Below are positions 26,575-35,920 of a stretch of 64,000 nucleotides of DNA, in pieces. The translations under genes were made by a program, and so were the position numbers. Within the stretch, counting starts at the first letter, position 1. Each line of letters begins with the position of its first letter. The stretch spans positions 124,001 through 188,000 of the forward strand of contig NZ_FMVW01000006.1 of assembly GCF_900102695.1 (NCBI RefSeq). The letters run 5' to 3'. This stretch comes from Afifella marina DSM 2698. GTDB lineage: Bacteria > Pseudomonadota > Alphaproteobacteria > Rhizobiales > Afifellaceae. The notes below the pieces were generated by a model. That model saw nothing but the letters and a program-made list of their open reading frames with translations, made no database searches and was not told the DNA's origin.

Positions 26575-27549
26575 TCAACCGAATGCCGATGGTTTGATGA
26601 CGGGGACGTTCTCGCCCGCCACAGGATTGAGACGGCGGCGCACCATGGCCGCAGCTCCGATGAGGCCGGAATCGTTACCATGCTCGGTCGCCAAGATCCG
26701 GGCATCATCAAACAGATACGGCCAGGTGTTTGCCCGAAGGTGGCGACGGATACGGTCCAGCAGGAAGCCTCCGGCGAGCGAGATGCCTCCGCCGACGACG
26801 CAAAGCTCGATGGCGGTGAGATTGATCATCGTCCCGAATGCCTGGGCGATGTAGCGCCCCATCGTCTCGAACGCCGCGTCGGCTCGTGCATCACCGGCCA
26901 GAGCGCGTTCGCGCAAAAGGCTCATGTTGAGATCTTCGGCCGCTTCTCCGGTCTCCGCGGCATAGGTGGCGATGACGGCCTTGCCACCCGCAAGATCCTC
27001 AAACGTACCGTGAAGACCATAGCGTTCATACGGATGACCCGGCTCCAAAACCATGGCGCCGAATTCCGGCGGCTTGCCATCACGGCCGCGCACGATACGT
27101 CGATCGATGACGAGGGCGCCGCCAATACCGGTGCCCACCGTGATGAGGGCAAAGCTCGAAACGCGCCTGCCGACACCGAACTCCAATTCGCCGAGCGTGG
27201 CAGAGATCGCGTCGTTGTCCGTTGCCGCGGGCACGTTCAGGCGTCTGGCGAGCTCAGCCGCAAGCGAGCCGCCCTTAAGAAGCGGAACATTTCCGGTGCC
27301 GTCGAGCGGCAGGCCGGTGGCGGGATCGGCATAGCCCGGCGCTGCGATCCCGATCGCTTCGGGCGCAGCTGAGACCGTACGCGCCAAGGCATCGAGGCTT
27401 TCGGCAGCCCCCTCCACGAGGGCTTCGAAGCTTGCCAGCGAACGAAAGGGAAGTGCGCTCTTGGCAACGACGACGCCGTTGCCGTCGACGATGCCAAGCT
27501 TCACCGAGGATCCGCCGACATCGACCGCAAAAAGGAATTCGGGCGTCAA
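26575..27549 (-). CDS. ROK-family sugar kinase
   Basis: This is a ROK-fold kinase of 324 residues, probably phosphorylating an imported sugar or amino sugar. The ATP-binding start ([19 protein letters not shown]), the catalytic Asp region ([13 protein letters not shown]) and GTGIGGALV are present. The Cys-rich zinc motif of many ROK proteins is absent, as in polyphosphate-type glucokinases. The start is TTG at 27549 overlapping the SIS stop (TTGA), with GGAGAGG four bases upstream; the frame upstream of it is only the antisense-like tail of the SIS gene. Its substrate is not clear; glucose, glucosamine or N-acetylglucosamine are possible. Confidence 0.87.
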   Translation of the reverse strand: MTPEFLFAVDVGGSSVKLGIVDGNGVVVAKSALPFRSLASFEALVEGAAESLDALARTVSAAPEAIGIAAPGYADPATGLPLDGTGNVPLLKGGSLAAELARRLNVPAATDNDAISATLGELEFGVGRRVSSFALITVGTGIGGALVIDRRIVRGRDGKPPEFGAMVLEPGHPYERYGLHGTFEDLAGGKAVIATYAAETGEAAEDLNMSLLRERALAGDARADAAFETMGRYIAQAFGTMINLTAIELCVVGGGISLAGGFLLDRIRRHLRANTWPYLFDDARILATEHGNDSGLIGAAAMVRRRLNPVAGENVPVIKPSAFG

Positions 27550-28589
27550 ACGGCCTCTCCGACCTTGATACCGAGCCGCTTCGTCATGCCCGGATAAGGC
27601 ATATCCTCCGGCACGAGCCCACGTTCCGCGGCAAGATCCACTGCGAGCCACTGAAACGGCACGACGGCGCTCAAGGTATCGAGACCGGTCGTCGGCTCTT
27701 CCGACGCCGGCCAGACGATCCCCTCAGGCTCTTTGCCGGTGAGATCGAAGATGAAGCCGGTCAGGCCGTAATGCGCCATCGCTGCCACGACACGGCGTGC
27801 CAGATCGAGTTCGTCCGCATTCGAAGCAAGCGCAATCGTCACGCTCTTCTTGGTGAGGCCGTGCAGACGGCCGTGGCTCGCCTCCTCGGTTTCGAGGCCA
27901 AAGGAGGGAATGCCGGCCATTTCCGCCACTTTCAACGATCCCTCCAGGGCAGAACCGTAATGCCGTCCCTGCCCCAGGACTGCGATCACATCGGCACCGG
28001 CGAGCTTCGGCGCCATGTTGGTCGACCAGATGCGCGCCGTCTCGATCAGCTGTGCATAACCCTCGACGAAACCACGCGCCGCTGTCGGCATCGTCTTGCC
28101 GCTCAGCGCCATGCCGATCAAGCGAAGCGCCAGAACGCTCGCCGTGTAGCCCTTGGTCTTCGGCCCGACGGTCTCGTCCTCGACCGGAAGCCAGACGACC
28201 TTCACATCACAGGCGGCAAGCGGCGCCTCTCGTCCGGCCGTCACCACGATGACATCCATGCCCTCTTTGCGGGCCTGTTTCGTCGCGGCGATCGTATCGC
28301 TGCTGTTGCCCGACTGGGACAAGACGATGGCAAGGCTCTTGGCGACGCGGCGCTCGCCGGTCTCGGCCAGGAAGGTCAGCGGGCTGCGCAACGCAAGCTC
28401 GGCAGGGAGGCCGGAAAAGCTGTCGGAGGCGGCAAGGAGCGCATTCATCGAACTGCCGGTGCCGATCAAAATGACGCGTTCAGGCTCCGATTCCGGGAGC
28501 GCCGCTTCGATCTGTAACGGCAAGTCGGACAGGACTTTCTCGACCGTCGCCGGTTGTTGGGCGATAAAGTCACTGATTTTCATGGTCAT
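27546..28589 (-). CDS. Double-SIS-domain sugar isomerase/deaminase (GlmS C-terminal/FrlB-like)
   Basis: The 347 residues hold two SIS domains (about 30-160 and 190-330). The first has the phosphosugar motif GTGSSMNAL and SQSGNSSDT, as in GlmS isomerase domains and related deaminases or deglycases (AgaS, FrlB). A glucosamine-6-phosphate or fructosamine-6-phosphate type of substrate is likely, but cannot be fixed from sequence. It is the first gene of the minus-strand operon, with the operator at 28648-28659 in its promoter, and is translationally coupled to the ROK kinase. Confidence 0.82.
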   Translation of the reverse strand: MTMKISDFIAQQPATVEKVLSDLPLQIEAALPESEPERVILIGTGSSMNALLAASDSFSGLPAELALRSPLTFLAETGERRVAKSLAIVLSQSGNSSDTIAATKQARKEGMDVIVVTAGREAPLAACDVKVVWLPVEDETVGPKTKGYTASVLALRLIGMALSGKTMPTAARGFVEGYAQLIETARIWSTNMAPKLAGADVIAVLGQGRHYGSALEGSLKVAEMAGIPSFGLETEEASHGRLHGLTKKSVTIALASNADELDLARRVVAAMAHYGLTGFIFDLTGKEPEGIVWPASEEPTTGLDTLSAVVPFQWLAVDLAAERGLVPEDMPYPGMTKRLGIKVGEAV

Positions 28590-28640
28590 AACGCAGCCTG
28601 AGGGTCCGTATCGAGGAAGTTGATTGACGTGATGGGTCCC

Positions 28641-28669
28641 TATTAATCAAAACGTTTTGGAAAACTCAA
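28641..28669 (-). promoter_or_regulatory. Promoter of the SIS-ROK kinase-ATPase operon
   Basis: On the minus strand TTGAGT (28664-28669), a 17-base spacer and TTAATA (28641-28646) form a fair sigma70 promoter. The 12-bp palindrome at 28648-28659 lies wholly in the spacer, a classic repression position. Confidence 0.55.
28648..28659. promoter_or_regulatory. Operator candidate for the ROK regulator (site 1)
   Basis: A perfect 12-bp palindrome CAAAACGTTTTG lies between the divergent SIS operon and ROK regulator gene. A related site (10 of 12 bases) lies at 30116-30127. Confidence 0.62.
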
Positions 28670-28691
28670 CCATTTACAGAGACGGAGTGCG

Positions 28692-29924
28692 ATGTCGCTT
28701 CAGGGCACAAACCTCGAACATGCGAGAAGACGCAATCGCCGCGTGGCGTTTGAAGCGGTTTTGAAACACGGCCCGCTGTCCCGCTCAGAAATCGCCCGGA
28801 TGACGGGCCTCACCTCGCAGACCGCGTCCAACATTGCCGGGGAATTGATCGCACTCGGCCTCATCAAGGAGACCGGGCGTCGCCTCGGCCGCAAGGGCCA
28901 GCCCGCCACCGAATATGTGGTCGACGACGAGGGCGCCTACACGATCGGCATCCACCTCGATCAAAACCAGCTGGTCGGCCTGCTCGTCGACGTTCTGGGC
29001 CACATCGTTGCACGCACCGCGCTTCCGATCGCACGCCAAAATCCGGGCGAGGTCTTGCCTCTCGTGGAGCGGGCCGTCGATGGCCTGGTCAACGGAAACG
29101 ACGAAATCCGGCGGCGCCTTCTCGGGCTCGGCGCGGTGATGCCGGGCTTTTTCGAGAGCGGCACCTTCGCATCGCGCGGCCCCCTCACGATGGAAGGCTG
29201 GCTCGATTTTCCGCTCGCCCAGGAGCTTTCCGAACGTCTCAACCTGCCGGTTTTTGTGGACAACGACGCGACAGCCGCGGCGATCGGCGAAAGCCTCTAC
29301 GGCTTCGGCCAGACCCATCCGACCTTCATTTACATCTATTTCGGCCTCGGCCTCGGTGGCGGCATCGTCATCGACGGACGCCCCTTTACCGGCGTGCGGC
29401 AAAGAGCGGCGGAACTCGGCCATCTCATCGTCAATCCCGGCGGCAAGCCCTGCGCCTGCGGCAATCGGGGCTGCCTGGAGCGCTACGTCTCGCTGCACAG
29501 CGCCTACGAGGCGATCCTTCAAACAGAGAACGAATGGCAGGGCGCAAGCCCCGACCTGCTCCTGAAAGCCTTTCAGACGGGCAATAACGCGCTCGCAAAG
29601 TGGCTCGACGACGCCGCCTACTATCTGCGCATCGCTGTCAACGGGCTTGAGAATCTCTTCGACCCGAGCGGCATCGTCGTGGGTGGCTTGCTTCCCGACC
29701 CGATCCTGACCGCCCTCGTCGAGAAGACTTTTCCACTGTTGCCGAGCTCCGCGGCGGATCCAGGGACCCGAGGCGCGCGGCTCATCAAGGGCGAAGTGCG
29801 CTTCGATACGCCGGCGGCAGGAGCTGCAGCTCTGCCGATGTCGCGCCTTCTGCATCCGCTTGCGAAGGAAGACGGGCCAGAGCTGGAAAATGCCGCAGGA
29901 GCCGGCCTTTTCGGAGCGCTTTGA
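28692..29924 (+). CDS. ROK-family transcriptional regulator (NagC/Mlc-like)
   Basis: This repressor has an N-terminal winged helix (residues about 12-75, with SRSEIARMTGLTSQTASNIAGEL in pieces) and a ROK sugar-binding domain, 410 residues in all. The zinc motif ELGHLIVNPGGKPCACGNRGC is intact, and GLGLGGGIVIDG marks the ROK fold. GGAG precedes the ATG. It lies between the SIS/kinase/ATPase operon and the binding-protein operon. The two similar palindromes at their promoters suggest that it represses both until the sugar is present. Confidence 0.92.
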   Translation: MSLQGTNLEHARRRNRRVAFEAVLKHGPLSRSEIARMTGLTSQTASNIAGELIALGLIKETGRRLGRKGQPATEYVVDDEGAYTIGIHLDQNQLVGLLVDVLGHIVARTALPIARQNPGEVLPLVERAVDGLVNGNDEIRRRLLGLGAVMPGFFESGTFASRGPLTMEGWLDFPLAQELSERLNLPVFVDNDATAAAIGESLYGFGQTHPTFIYIYFGLGLGGGIVIDGRPFTGVRQRAAELGHLIVNPGGKPCACGNRGCLERYVSLHSAYEAILQTENEWQGASPDLLLKAFQTGNNALAKWLDDAAYYLRIAVNGLENLFDPSGIVVGGLLPDPILTALVEKTFPLLPSSAADPGTRGARLIKGEVRFDTPAAGAAALPMSRLLHPLAKEDGPELENAAGAGLFGAL

Positions 29925-30083
29925 GCGCCAAAGTGGGGCGCTGTGCCGATCTTTCCGCAGCTCGGAACAGACGCTCGCACCTCTCTCGAAAGGGCGCGCT
30001 CCCTCGCCCACAAGGCGCGCCCACTCAGGCCCTATCGGCAGATTTTTGCAGTGCAATAAGGGCGACAGGCCAGGCTAGCGCCC

Positions 30084-30112
30084 GTTGACAGACAATTTTG
30101 CCCTTGATCTAT
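30084..30112 (+). promoter_or_regulatory. Promoter of the sugar-binding-protein operon
   Basis: TTGACA (30084-30089), a 17-base spacer and TCTATT (30107-30112). The second operator candidate (30116-30127) begins three bases after the -10 box, over the likely start of transcription. Confidence 0.55.
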
Positions 30113-30115
30113 TTA

Positions 30116-30127
30116 GCAAAACAATTT
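30116..30127. promoter_or_regulatory. Operator candidate for the ROK regulator (site 2)
   Basis: CAAAACAATTTG matches the perfect palindrome at 28648-28659 in 10 of 12 positions. It overlaps the probable transcription start of the transporter operon. Confidence 0.5.
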
Positions 30128-30193
30128 GAATTATTAATCCTTGCGGTTTCGATGTCGCTGGAACTGTCCGCAACTGAAATGGAGTCCAAGTGC

Positions 30194-31453
30194 ATGAACA
30201 TTTTACGCCTCAGTGCGGCCACCGCCTTGGTCGCATCATCGCTCGGCCTGGGTATGGCCGGCCCCGCCTCGGCGGAGACGACCATCAATGCTCTCTACAT
30301 GTCGCAGGCCTCCTACAACGAGGCCGATGTCCGCAGCATGACAGAGGCCTTTGAGAAGGCGAACCCGGACGTCAAAGTCAATCTCGAGTTCGTCCCCTAC
30401 GAAGGCCTGCGCGACAAGACCCTCCTCGCCAGCAGTTCCAGCCAGGGTTACGACGTCGTCCTCTTCGACGTGATCTGGACCGCGGAATATGCCAAGCGCG
30501 GCATCCTCGCCGATGACACGGACAACATCTCCGCCGAGGTCAAAGACGAGATTTTCCCCGGCGCCTGGACGACCGTGGAATATAACGGCCACTATTACGG
30601 CATGCCCTGGACGAACAGCTCCAAGCTCTTCTTCTACAACAAGGAAATGGTCGAGAAGGCCGGCTTCGATCACGCTCCGCAGACCTGGAGCGAACTCGTC
30701 GAGCAGGCCCAGGCGATGAAGGAGCAGGGTATCGTCGAATACCCGATCGTGTGGAGCTGGGCGCAGGCCGAAGCCGTGATCTGCGACTACACCGTGCTTC
30801 TCGACGCCTTCGACGGCAAGTTCCTCGACAAGGACGGCGCTCCGGTCTTCCAGGAGGATGGGGGCCTCGAAGCGTTGAAGTTCATGGTCTCCACGCTCGA
30901 TGACGGCATCACCAATCCGAACTCGACGGAATACCTCGAAGAGGATGTGCGCCGGGTGTTCTCGAGCGGCCAGGCCGCGTTCGCCCTCAACTGGCCTTAT
31001 ATGTACAACCTCGCCAACGATCCGAAAGAATCCGACATCAGCGGCAAGGTCGGCGTCATGGCACCGCTCGGTGTCAAAGACCGCACCGAAGCGTCCGGCG
31101 TGAACGGCTCCATGGGTCTCGGCGTCACCGCCAACACCGACAACGCCGACATCGCCTGGAAGTATGTCCAGCACATGTCCTCGCCGGAGATGCAGAACAG
31201 CCACGCAGAGCGCAGCCTGCCGATCTGGAAGGCTTCTTTCGAGAATTCCGAGGTCATCTCTGGCCGCGAGGATCTCATGAAGGCTGCAAGCAACGCCTTC
31301 ACCGCGATGATCGCCCGTCCGACACTGCCGAACTACCAGGAAGCGTCGAACATCCTGCAGGTGTCGATCCAGGAAGCCCTTCTCGGCGCCTCCTCCCCGG
31401 AAGACGCCCTCGGCTCGGCCGCCGATCAGCTTAAATCCCTGACCGACCAGTAA
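30194..31453 (+). CDS. Sugar ABC transporter substrate-binding protein
   Basis: This periplasmic binding protein (419 residues) belongs to the UgpB/MalE-like family 1. A signal peptide of about 27 residues ends in GPASA before ETTINALYM. The body shows the usual patterns (YDVVLFDVIWTAEYAKRG, GMPWTNSSKLFFYNKEM, QAAFALNWPYMY). I chose the ATG at 30194 because GGAG lies upstream and the signal peptide then begins properly. Context with a SIS enzyme, ROK kinase and ROK regulator suggests an amino sugar or related sugar as ligand. Confidence 0.92.
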   Translation: MNILRLSAATALVASSLGLGMAGPASAETTINALYMSQASYNEADVRSMTEAFEKANPDVKVNLEFVPYEGLRDKTLLASSSSQGYDVVLFDVIWTAEYAKRGILADDTDNISAEVKDEIFPGAWTTVEYNGHYYGMPWTNSSKLFFYNKEMVEKAGFDHAPQTWSELVEQAQAMKEQGIVEYPIVWSWAQAEAVICDYTVLLDAFDGKFLDKDGAPVFQEDGGLEALKFMVSTLDDGITNPNSTEYLEEDVRRVFSSGQAAFALNWPYMYNLANDPKESDISGKVGVMAPLGVKDRTEASGVNGSMGLGVTANTDNADIAWKYVQHMSSPEMQNSHAERSLPIWKASFENSEVISGREDLMKAASNAFTAMIARPTLPNYQEASNILQVSIQEALLGASSPEDALGSAADQLKSLTDQ

Positions 31454-31465
31454 GGCCTTCCTTCG

Positions 31466-32359
31466 ATGCGCTCATCCCTATCGTATCATTCCAGGCAGCG
31501 TCTGACTGCCTGGCTCATGATCGCGCCTCTCGCGGTCGGTGTCCTGATCATCGTCGGATGGCCGTTCCTCGACACGATATGGATGAGTTTCACCTCGGCA
31601 CAGCTGACCCAGTACACAGGCGACTGGGTCGGCCTCGACAATTACATCCGTGCCTTCCGCTCGCCGCAGGTTCGCGGCGCGCTTGCGACGACAATCTTCT
31701 TCGTCGCCCTCACCGTTTCGCTGGAACTCGTTCTCGGCGTCTTGGTGGCTTTGCTGCTTGATCAGCCGCTTTACGGCAGGCGCTTCTTTCGCGCGCTCCT
31801 GATCCTCCCCTGGGCGCTGCCGACAGTGGTGAACGCCATGTCGTGGCGGCTGATCTACAATCCCGATTTCGGCGGCCTCAACGCGGTTCTGACGCAGATC
31901 GGCCTCCTCGATTCCTATCAGAGCTGGCTCGGCTCGCCCGCGACCGCGATCTACGCCATCGCCGTCGCCGACATCTGGAAGACGGTGCCGCTCGTGGCGA
32001 TGATCACGCTCGCCGCCCTGCAAGGCGTGCCGCGCGAACAGCTGGAAGCCGCGCATATCGACGGCGCCTCGCCATGGTCGCGCTTCAAGACCGTCACCAT
32101 GCCGGCGATCGTCGGACCGTTGATGGTCGCGGCCGTCCTTCGAACCATCGAGGGCGTCAAGGTCTTCGATATCGTCTGGGTGATGACGCGGGGTGGCCCC
32201 GCCAACAGCACCAAGACCATGAGCATTCAGGTCTACCAGGAAGCCTTTTCGAATTTCCGGGCCGGATCCGGCGCCTCGCAAGGCCTGTTGATCGTGCTCG
32301 TCAGCCTCATCCTCATCAACGTCTACGTGGCGCTCCTGCGCCGCCAGGGGGCACAATGA
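31466..32359 (+). CDS. Sugar ABC transporter permease (MalF/UgpA type)
   Basis: This inner-membrane permease has 297 residues and six predicted membrane segments. The cytoplasmic EAA loop that docks on the ATPase is EAAHIDGASPWSRFKTVTMP, close to the family consensus. It begins 12 bp after the binding-protein gene and overlaps the next permease start by 4 bp (ATGA). With the UgpC-type ATPase at 25472-26560 it completes the importer. Confidence 0.93.
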   Translation: MRSSLSYHSRQRLTAWLMIAPLAVGVLIIVGWPFLDTIWMSFTSAQLTQYTGDWVGLDNYIRAFRSPQVRGALATTIFFVALTVSLELVLGVLVALLLDQPLYGRRFFRALLILPWALPTVVNAMSWRLIYNPDFGGLNAVLTQIGLLDSYQSWLGSPATAIYAIAVADIWKTVPLVAMITLAALQGVPREQLEAAHIDGASPWSRFKTVTMPAIVGPLMVAAVLRTIEGVKVFDIVWVMTRGGPANSTKTMSIQVYQEAFSNFRAGSGASQGLLIVLVSLILINVYVALLRRQGAQ

Positions 32360-33201
32360 AACAACCTCTTGCCCTCCGCGTCGTCCTGCATGCTCTGGCG
32401 ATCCTCGTCGCCGTCATCATCCTGGCGCCGATCCTCTGGCTCCTCCTCGTCAGCGTCAGCACGACGACGCATCTGACGACCCTCCCCTTCGAGTGGATTC
32501 CCGAGAAGCTGAATTTCGACAATTACGCCAAGCTCACGACGCTCGAGCCCAACAGCCGCGGCGAGATGTTCCTCTACGCCATGCGCAATACGGCCCTCGT
32601 CGCCTTCGGCGCGACAGCGATCGCACTTTGCGCGGCGGTTCCTGCGGCCTGGTCCTTCTCCCGCTCCAAGGGCGGGCAGAGCAACCTTCTCTATGTCGTC
32701 GTCGCGACCTACATGCTGCCGCCGGTCGCACTCATCGTGCCGCTCTTCGCGTTTTTGAACGGGCTCGGCCTTTTGAACACCAAGACCGGGTTGATGCTGG
32801 TCGACTGCTCCATCGTCCTGCCCTTCACCACCTGGCTTCTGAAGAGCAATTTCGACAACATCTCGCACGAGATCGAAGAAGCCGCCTTCGTCGACGGGGC
32901 CAGCATGCTGACGGTCCTGCGCAGCGTCACGCTGCCGATGGCAAAGCCGGCGCTCGCCACTGTCGTGCTCTTCTCCATCCTCCTCGTCTGGGACGAATTC
33001 TTCTACGCCTTCATCCTGACCAATGACGACCGCAGCCAGACGCTCACCGTGGCGATCGCCAATCTCGCCAGCGGCCGCGTCTCCGATTATGGGCTGCTTG
33101 CAACCGCGGGCATTCTGACGGCGCTGCCGCCGCTCATCATCGGCATTCTCCTGCAGCGCGCGCTCGTTTCCGGCCTTGCACAAGGCGGCGTGAAGGGCTG
33201 A
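32356..33201 (+). CDS. Sugar ABC transporter permease (MalG/UgpE type)
   Basis: This second permease has 281 residues and six predicted membrane segments. The EAA loop is EAAFVDGASMLTVLRSVTLP. The start ATG at 32356 overlaps the stop of the first permease (ATGA), so the pair is translationally coupled. The much longer frame that opens upstream at 31843 lies inside the first permease and is an artefact. Confidence 0.93.
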   Translation: MKQPLALRVVLHALAILVAVIILAPILWLLLVSVSTTTHLTTLPFEWIPEKLNFDNYAKLTTLEPNSRGEMFLYAMRNTALVAFGATAIALCAAVPAAWSFSRSKGGQSNLLYVVVATYMLPPVALIVPLFAFLNGLGLLNTKTGLMLVDCSIVLPFTTWLLKSNFDNISHEIEEAAFVDGASMLTVLRSVTLPMAKPALATVVLFSILLVWDEFFYAFILTNDDRSQTLTVAIANLASGRVSDYGLLATAGILTALPPLIIGILLQRALVSGLAQGGVKG

Positions 33202-33215
33202 GGCCGGCGATCTTC

Positions 33216-33250
33216 AAGGGACGCATTTCTCCTTTGCGTCCCCTTCTCTC
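33216..33250 (+). terminator. Possible terminator after the sugar transporter operon
   Basis: Arms GGGACGCA (33218-33225) and TGCGTCCC (33235-33242) around a 9-base loop, followed by CTTCTCTCTC. The tail is pyrimidine-rich but has few T in a row. Confidence 0.45.
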
Positions 33251-33324
33251 TCGCTAGCCCGACAATCAGGCCTTGCGTTCGCCCAACGCCGCGCCACAGT
33301 GACGGCAGGAACGGAGATACCGAC

Positions 33325-33957
33325 ATGGGCGACTTCAGCATCGGGGCAAAAGACCTCCTCTTCGTCATCGATGTTCAAAACGATTTCTGTCCGGGCGGCG
33401 CGCTTGCCGTGCCCGATGGCGACGCGGTCGTGCCGGTCATCAACGCGCTGATGCCGCGTTTTCAGCATGTGGTGCTGACCCAGGACTGGCATCCGGCGGG
33501 GCACCAGTCTTTCGCCAGCACGCATCCCGGCAGCGACCCTTTCCAGACCTTTGCCGCCGAATATGGCGAACAAGTTCTGTGGCCTGAGCATTGCGTACAG
33601 GGAAGCGCCGGCGCGGCGTTCCACCCCAAGCTCGAGACGGTGCCGGCCGAGCTCATCCTGCGCAAAGGCTTTCGCCCCGGCATCGATTCCTATTCCGCCT
33701 TCTACGAAAACGACCGAACGACGGAGACCGGTCTTGCGGGCTATCTGCGCGAGCGCGGCTTTGCCCGTCTTTTTCTCACAGGTCTCGCCACCGATTTCTG
33801 CGTCGCCTGGTCGGCGCTCGATGCCCGCCGGGAAGGCTTTGCGGCCGTGCTCGTGGAAGATGCGTGCCGGGCGATCGATCTCGACGGCTCCCTGGACAAA
33901 GCGCGCGCCGAGATGGCTGCGGCCGGTGTCAGCTTCGTCACCTCGCAGGCGATCTAG
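33325..33957 (+). CDS. pncA: Nicotinamidase (PncA)
   Basis: It hydrolyses nicotinamide to nicotinic acid in NAD salvage. The catalytic Asp is in FVIDVQNDFCPGG, the Lys in LRKGF, and the Cys in LATDFCVAWSALDAR; the metal ligands (QDWHP, ASTH) are also present. The 210-residue length is typical. It is a single gene between the sugar operon and the Lrp/AsnC regulator. Confidence 0.95.
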   Translation: MGDFSIGAKDLLFVIDVQNDFCPGGALAVPDGDAVVPVINALMPRFQHVVLTQDWHPAGHQSFASTHPGSDPFQTFAAEYGEQVLWPEHCVQGSAGAAFHPKLETVPAELILRKGFRPGIDSYSAFYENDRTTETGLAGYLRERGFARLFLTGLATDFCVAWSALDARREGFAAVLVEDACRAIDLDGSLDKARAEMAAAGVSFVTSQAI

Positions 33958-33989
33958 CCGCCGCGCCGCGGCGGCTATCCCGGTAGCAC

Positions 33990-34472
33990 TCAGTCGTCGT
34001 CTTCCAGGAAGTCGGAGGATCGCACCGGCCGGTCGACCACCTCCCGCAGCGCGAAGGACGAGTTCAGCCGCGCGACATGCGGGAAGGCCGACAGCACCGT
34101 CTTATGGATGCGCTCGAAATCCTGGAGATCGCGCGCCGCGACACGCAGAAGATAATCGTACTCACCCGACATCAGAAAACAGAACAGCACGTTCGGGCAG
34201 CGGCGTGCGGCCGCTTCGAACTCCGACAGATGCCGTTCGCTCTGGCCGGAAAGCGCGATGTTGACGAGAACCGTCACGGGCCGCCCGAGATGGCGGTGAG
34301 ACAGGCGGGCATAGTAGCCCTTGATGGCGCCCTCTTTCTCCAGACGGTCGAGACGCCGCGAACATGCCGAGGGCGACAGGCCGACGCGCTCCGCCAACGC
34401 CGTGTTGGAGAGCCGCCCCTCCCGCTCCAGCGCCCGCATAATGGCAAGATCAAAATGATCAACCTCGTACAT
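33990..34472 (-). CDS. Lrp/AsnC-family transcriptional regulator (AldR-like)
   Basis: This 160-residue protein has an AsnC-type helix-turn-helix (residues about 5-55, LSNTALAERVGLSPSACSRRLDRL in pieces) and a RAM ligand-binding domain. It is divergent from alanine dehydrogenase, which fits the AldR/BkdR arrangement in which the regulator responds to L-alanine and controls ald. I chose the ATG at 34472 because the family starts there; an upstream start at 34604 would overlap the ald ribosome site. Confidence 0.9.
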   Translation of the reverse strand: MYEVDHFDLAIMRALEREGRLSNTALAERVGLSPSACSRRLDRLEKEGAIKGYYARLSHRHLGRPVTVLVNIALSGQSERHLSEFEAAARRCPNVLFCFLMSGEYDYLLRVAARDLQDFERIHKTVLSAFPHVARLNSSFALREVVDRPVRSSDFLEDDD

Positions 34473-34603
34473 GTGTGGATGATTGCGCAGATTGGGGCTC
34501 CTCTGCAAGATATTTGCATCACGGGCTGACTGCCCGCCCCTTTCTGCAAAGACATTGCGCATCTGCTGCGCTTTCTTTTCCTTCCCACCAAGAGGAGAGA
34601 ACA

Positions 34604-35719
34604 ATGCGTGTTGGATGTCCCAAGGAAATCAAGAACCACGAATATCGCGTCGGCCTGACACCGGCGGCGGCGCGCGAATACGTGGCGCATGGCCACCAGG
34701 TGATGATCGAAAGCGGCGCCGGCGCCGGCATCGACGCATCCGATGAAGATTATGCGGCGGTCGGAGCGTCGATTGCTGCCACGGCCGAAGAGGTTTTCGC
34801 CGCAGCCGAAATGATCGTGAAGGTGAAGGAACCGCAGCCCAGCGAGTGGGCGCAGCTCAAACAAGGCCAGATCCTCTACACCTACCTGCACCTTGCTCCG
34901 GACCCCAAGCAGACCGAAGGGCTCATCGCCTCCGGCGTCACCGGCGTCGCCTACGAGACGGTGACCGACGCCCATGGCGGGTTGCCTCTGCTTGCGCCGA
35001 TGTCGGAGGTCGCCGGCCGCCTGTCCGTCCAGGCCGGCGCTCGCGCGCTCGAGAAAGCCTGCGGCGGGCGCGGCGTGCTTCTCGGCGGCGTCGCGGGCGT
35101 CGCCTCCGGGCGGGTCGCCATCATCGGCGGTGGCGTCGTCGGCAAGCAGGCCGCCAAGATGGCCCTCGGCCTCGGGGCCGACGTCACCATTCTCGACCGG
35201 TCCATCTCGCGCCTGCGCGATCTCGACGACCTCTTCGAGGGCCGCGTGAAGACCGCGTTCTCCACACCCACGGCGGTCGAAGAGACCGTTTTCACCGCCG
35301 ATCTCGTCATCGGAGCCGTCCTCATTCCGGGCGCGACGACGCCGAAACTCGTCACGCGCGAGATGCTGTCGGGCATGAAGAAGGGAGCGGTGCTCGTCGA
35401 CGTCGCCATCGACCAGGGCGGCTGTTTCGAGACCTCGCATGCCACCACCCATGCGGAGCCGACCTTCGAGGTGGAAGGCATCGTGCATTACTGCGTCGCC
35501 AACATGCCGGGCGCCGTGCCGATCACCTCGACCAATGCCTTGAACAACGCGACCCTGCCCTTCGGCCTGGCACTTGCCGACCGCGGCCTTGCGGCATTGA
35601 CCGCCGACCCGCATCTTCTCGCCGGCCTCAACGTGCATCGCGGCAAGGTCACCAATCGCGCCGTCGCGGAAGCCCTCGGCAAGCCTTTCGTCGATGCGGC
35701 CGAAGCTCTGAAAGCCTGA
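34604..35719 (+). CDS. ald: Alanine dehydrogenase
   Basis: This NAD-dependent enzyme interconverts L-alanine with pyruvate and ammonia. The 371-residue length and start [20 protein letters not shown] are typical. The catalytic region with [16 protein letters not shown], the NAD motif [18 protein letters not shown] and [14 protein letters not shown] are present. AGAGGAGAG lies just before the ATG. Control by the divergent Lrp/AsnC gene is likely. It could regenerate pyruvate from alanine made by the AruH-like transaminase at 46430-47629, which is inference. Confidence 0.96.
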   Translation: MRVGCPKEIKNHEYRVGLTPAAAREYVAHGHQVMIESGAGAGIDASDEDYAAVGASIAATAEEVFAAAEMIVKVKEPQPSEWAQLKQGQILYTYLHLAPDPKQTEGLIASGVTGVAYETVTDAHGGLPLLAPMSEVAGRLSVQAGARALEKACGGRGVLLGGVAGVASGRVAIIGGGVVGKQAAKMALGLGADVTILDRSISRLRDLDDLFEGRVKTAFSTPTAVEETVFTADLVIGAVLIPGATTPKLVTREMLSGMKKGAVLVDVAIDQGGCFETSHATTHAEPTFEVEGIVHYCVANMPGAVPITSTNALNNATLPFGLALADRGLAALTADPHLLAGLNVHRGKVTNRAVAEALGKPFVDAAEALKA

Positions 35720-35794
35720 GGCTCTCTGCCTCCAGCCGGTTTTGGGCGGCTTGCCGTTTTCTCAAAGCCCTCTCGGCAAAAATCCTTCTAGATC

Positions 35795-35823
35795 GGGCGC
35801 GAGAGCCTTCTCGCGCCCGCTTT
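35795..35823 (+). terminator. Terminator after ald
   Basis: A perfect 10-bp stem GGGCGCGAGA/TCTCGCGCCC (35795-35804 and 35809-35818) with a 4-base loop, followed by GCTTTG. The T tract is short. Confidence 0.6.
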
Positions 35824-35920
35824 GTGTCTGGTCGCCATTTTCAGGTGGGGCGACCGGCTCCTGAAATCCTTCGGGGAAACAATCCTCTGCCCGGGACCGA
35901 TGTTTCGATCCGCATGGCGA

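Noticed and set aside
31843-32355. Extended N-terminus of the second sugar permease
   Set aside because: It overlaps the first permease in another frame; the ATG at 32356 has the usual ATGA coupling and family start.
34274-35638. 454-aa minus-strand frame over ald
   Set aside because: Antisense to alanine dehydrogenase, low-quality composition.
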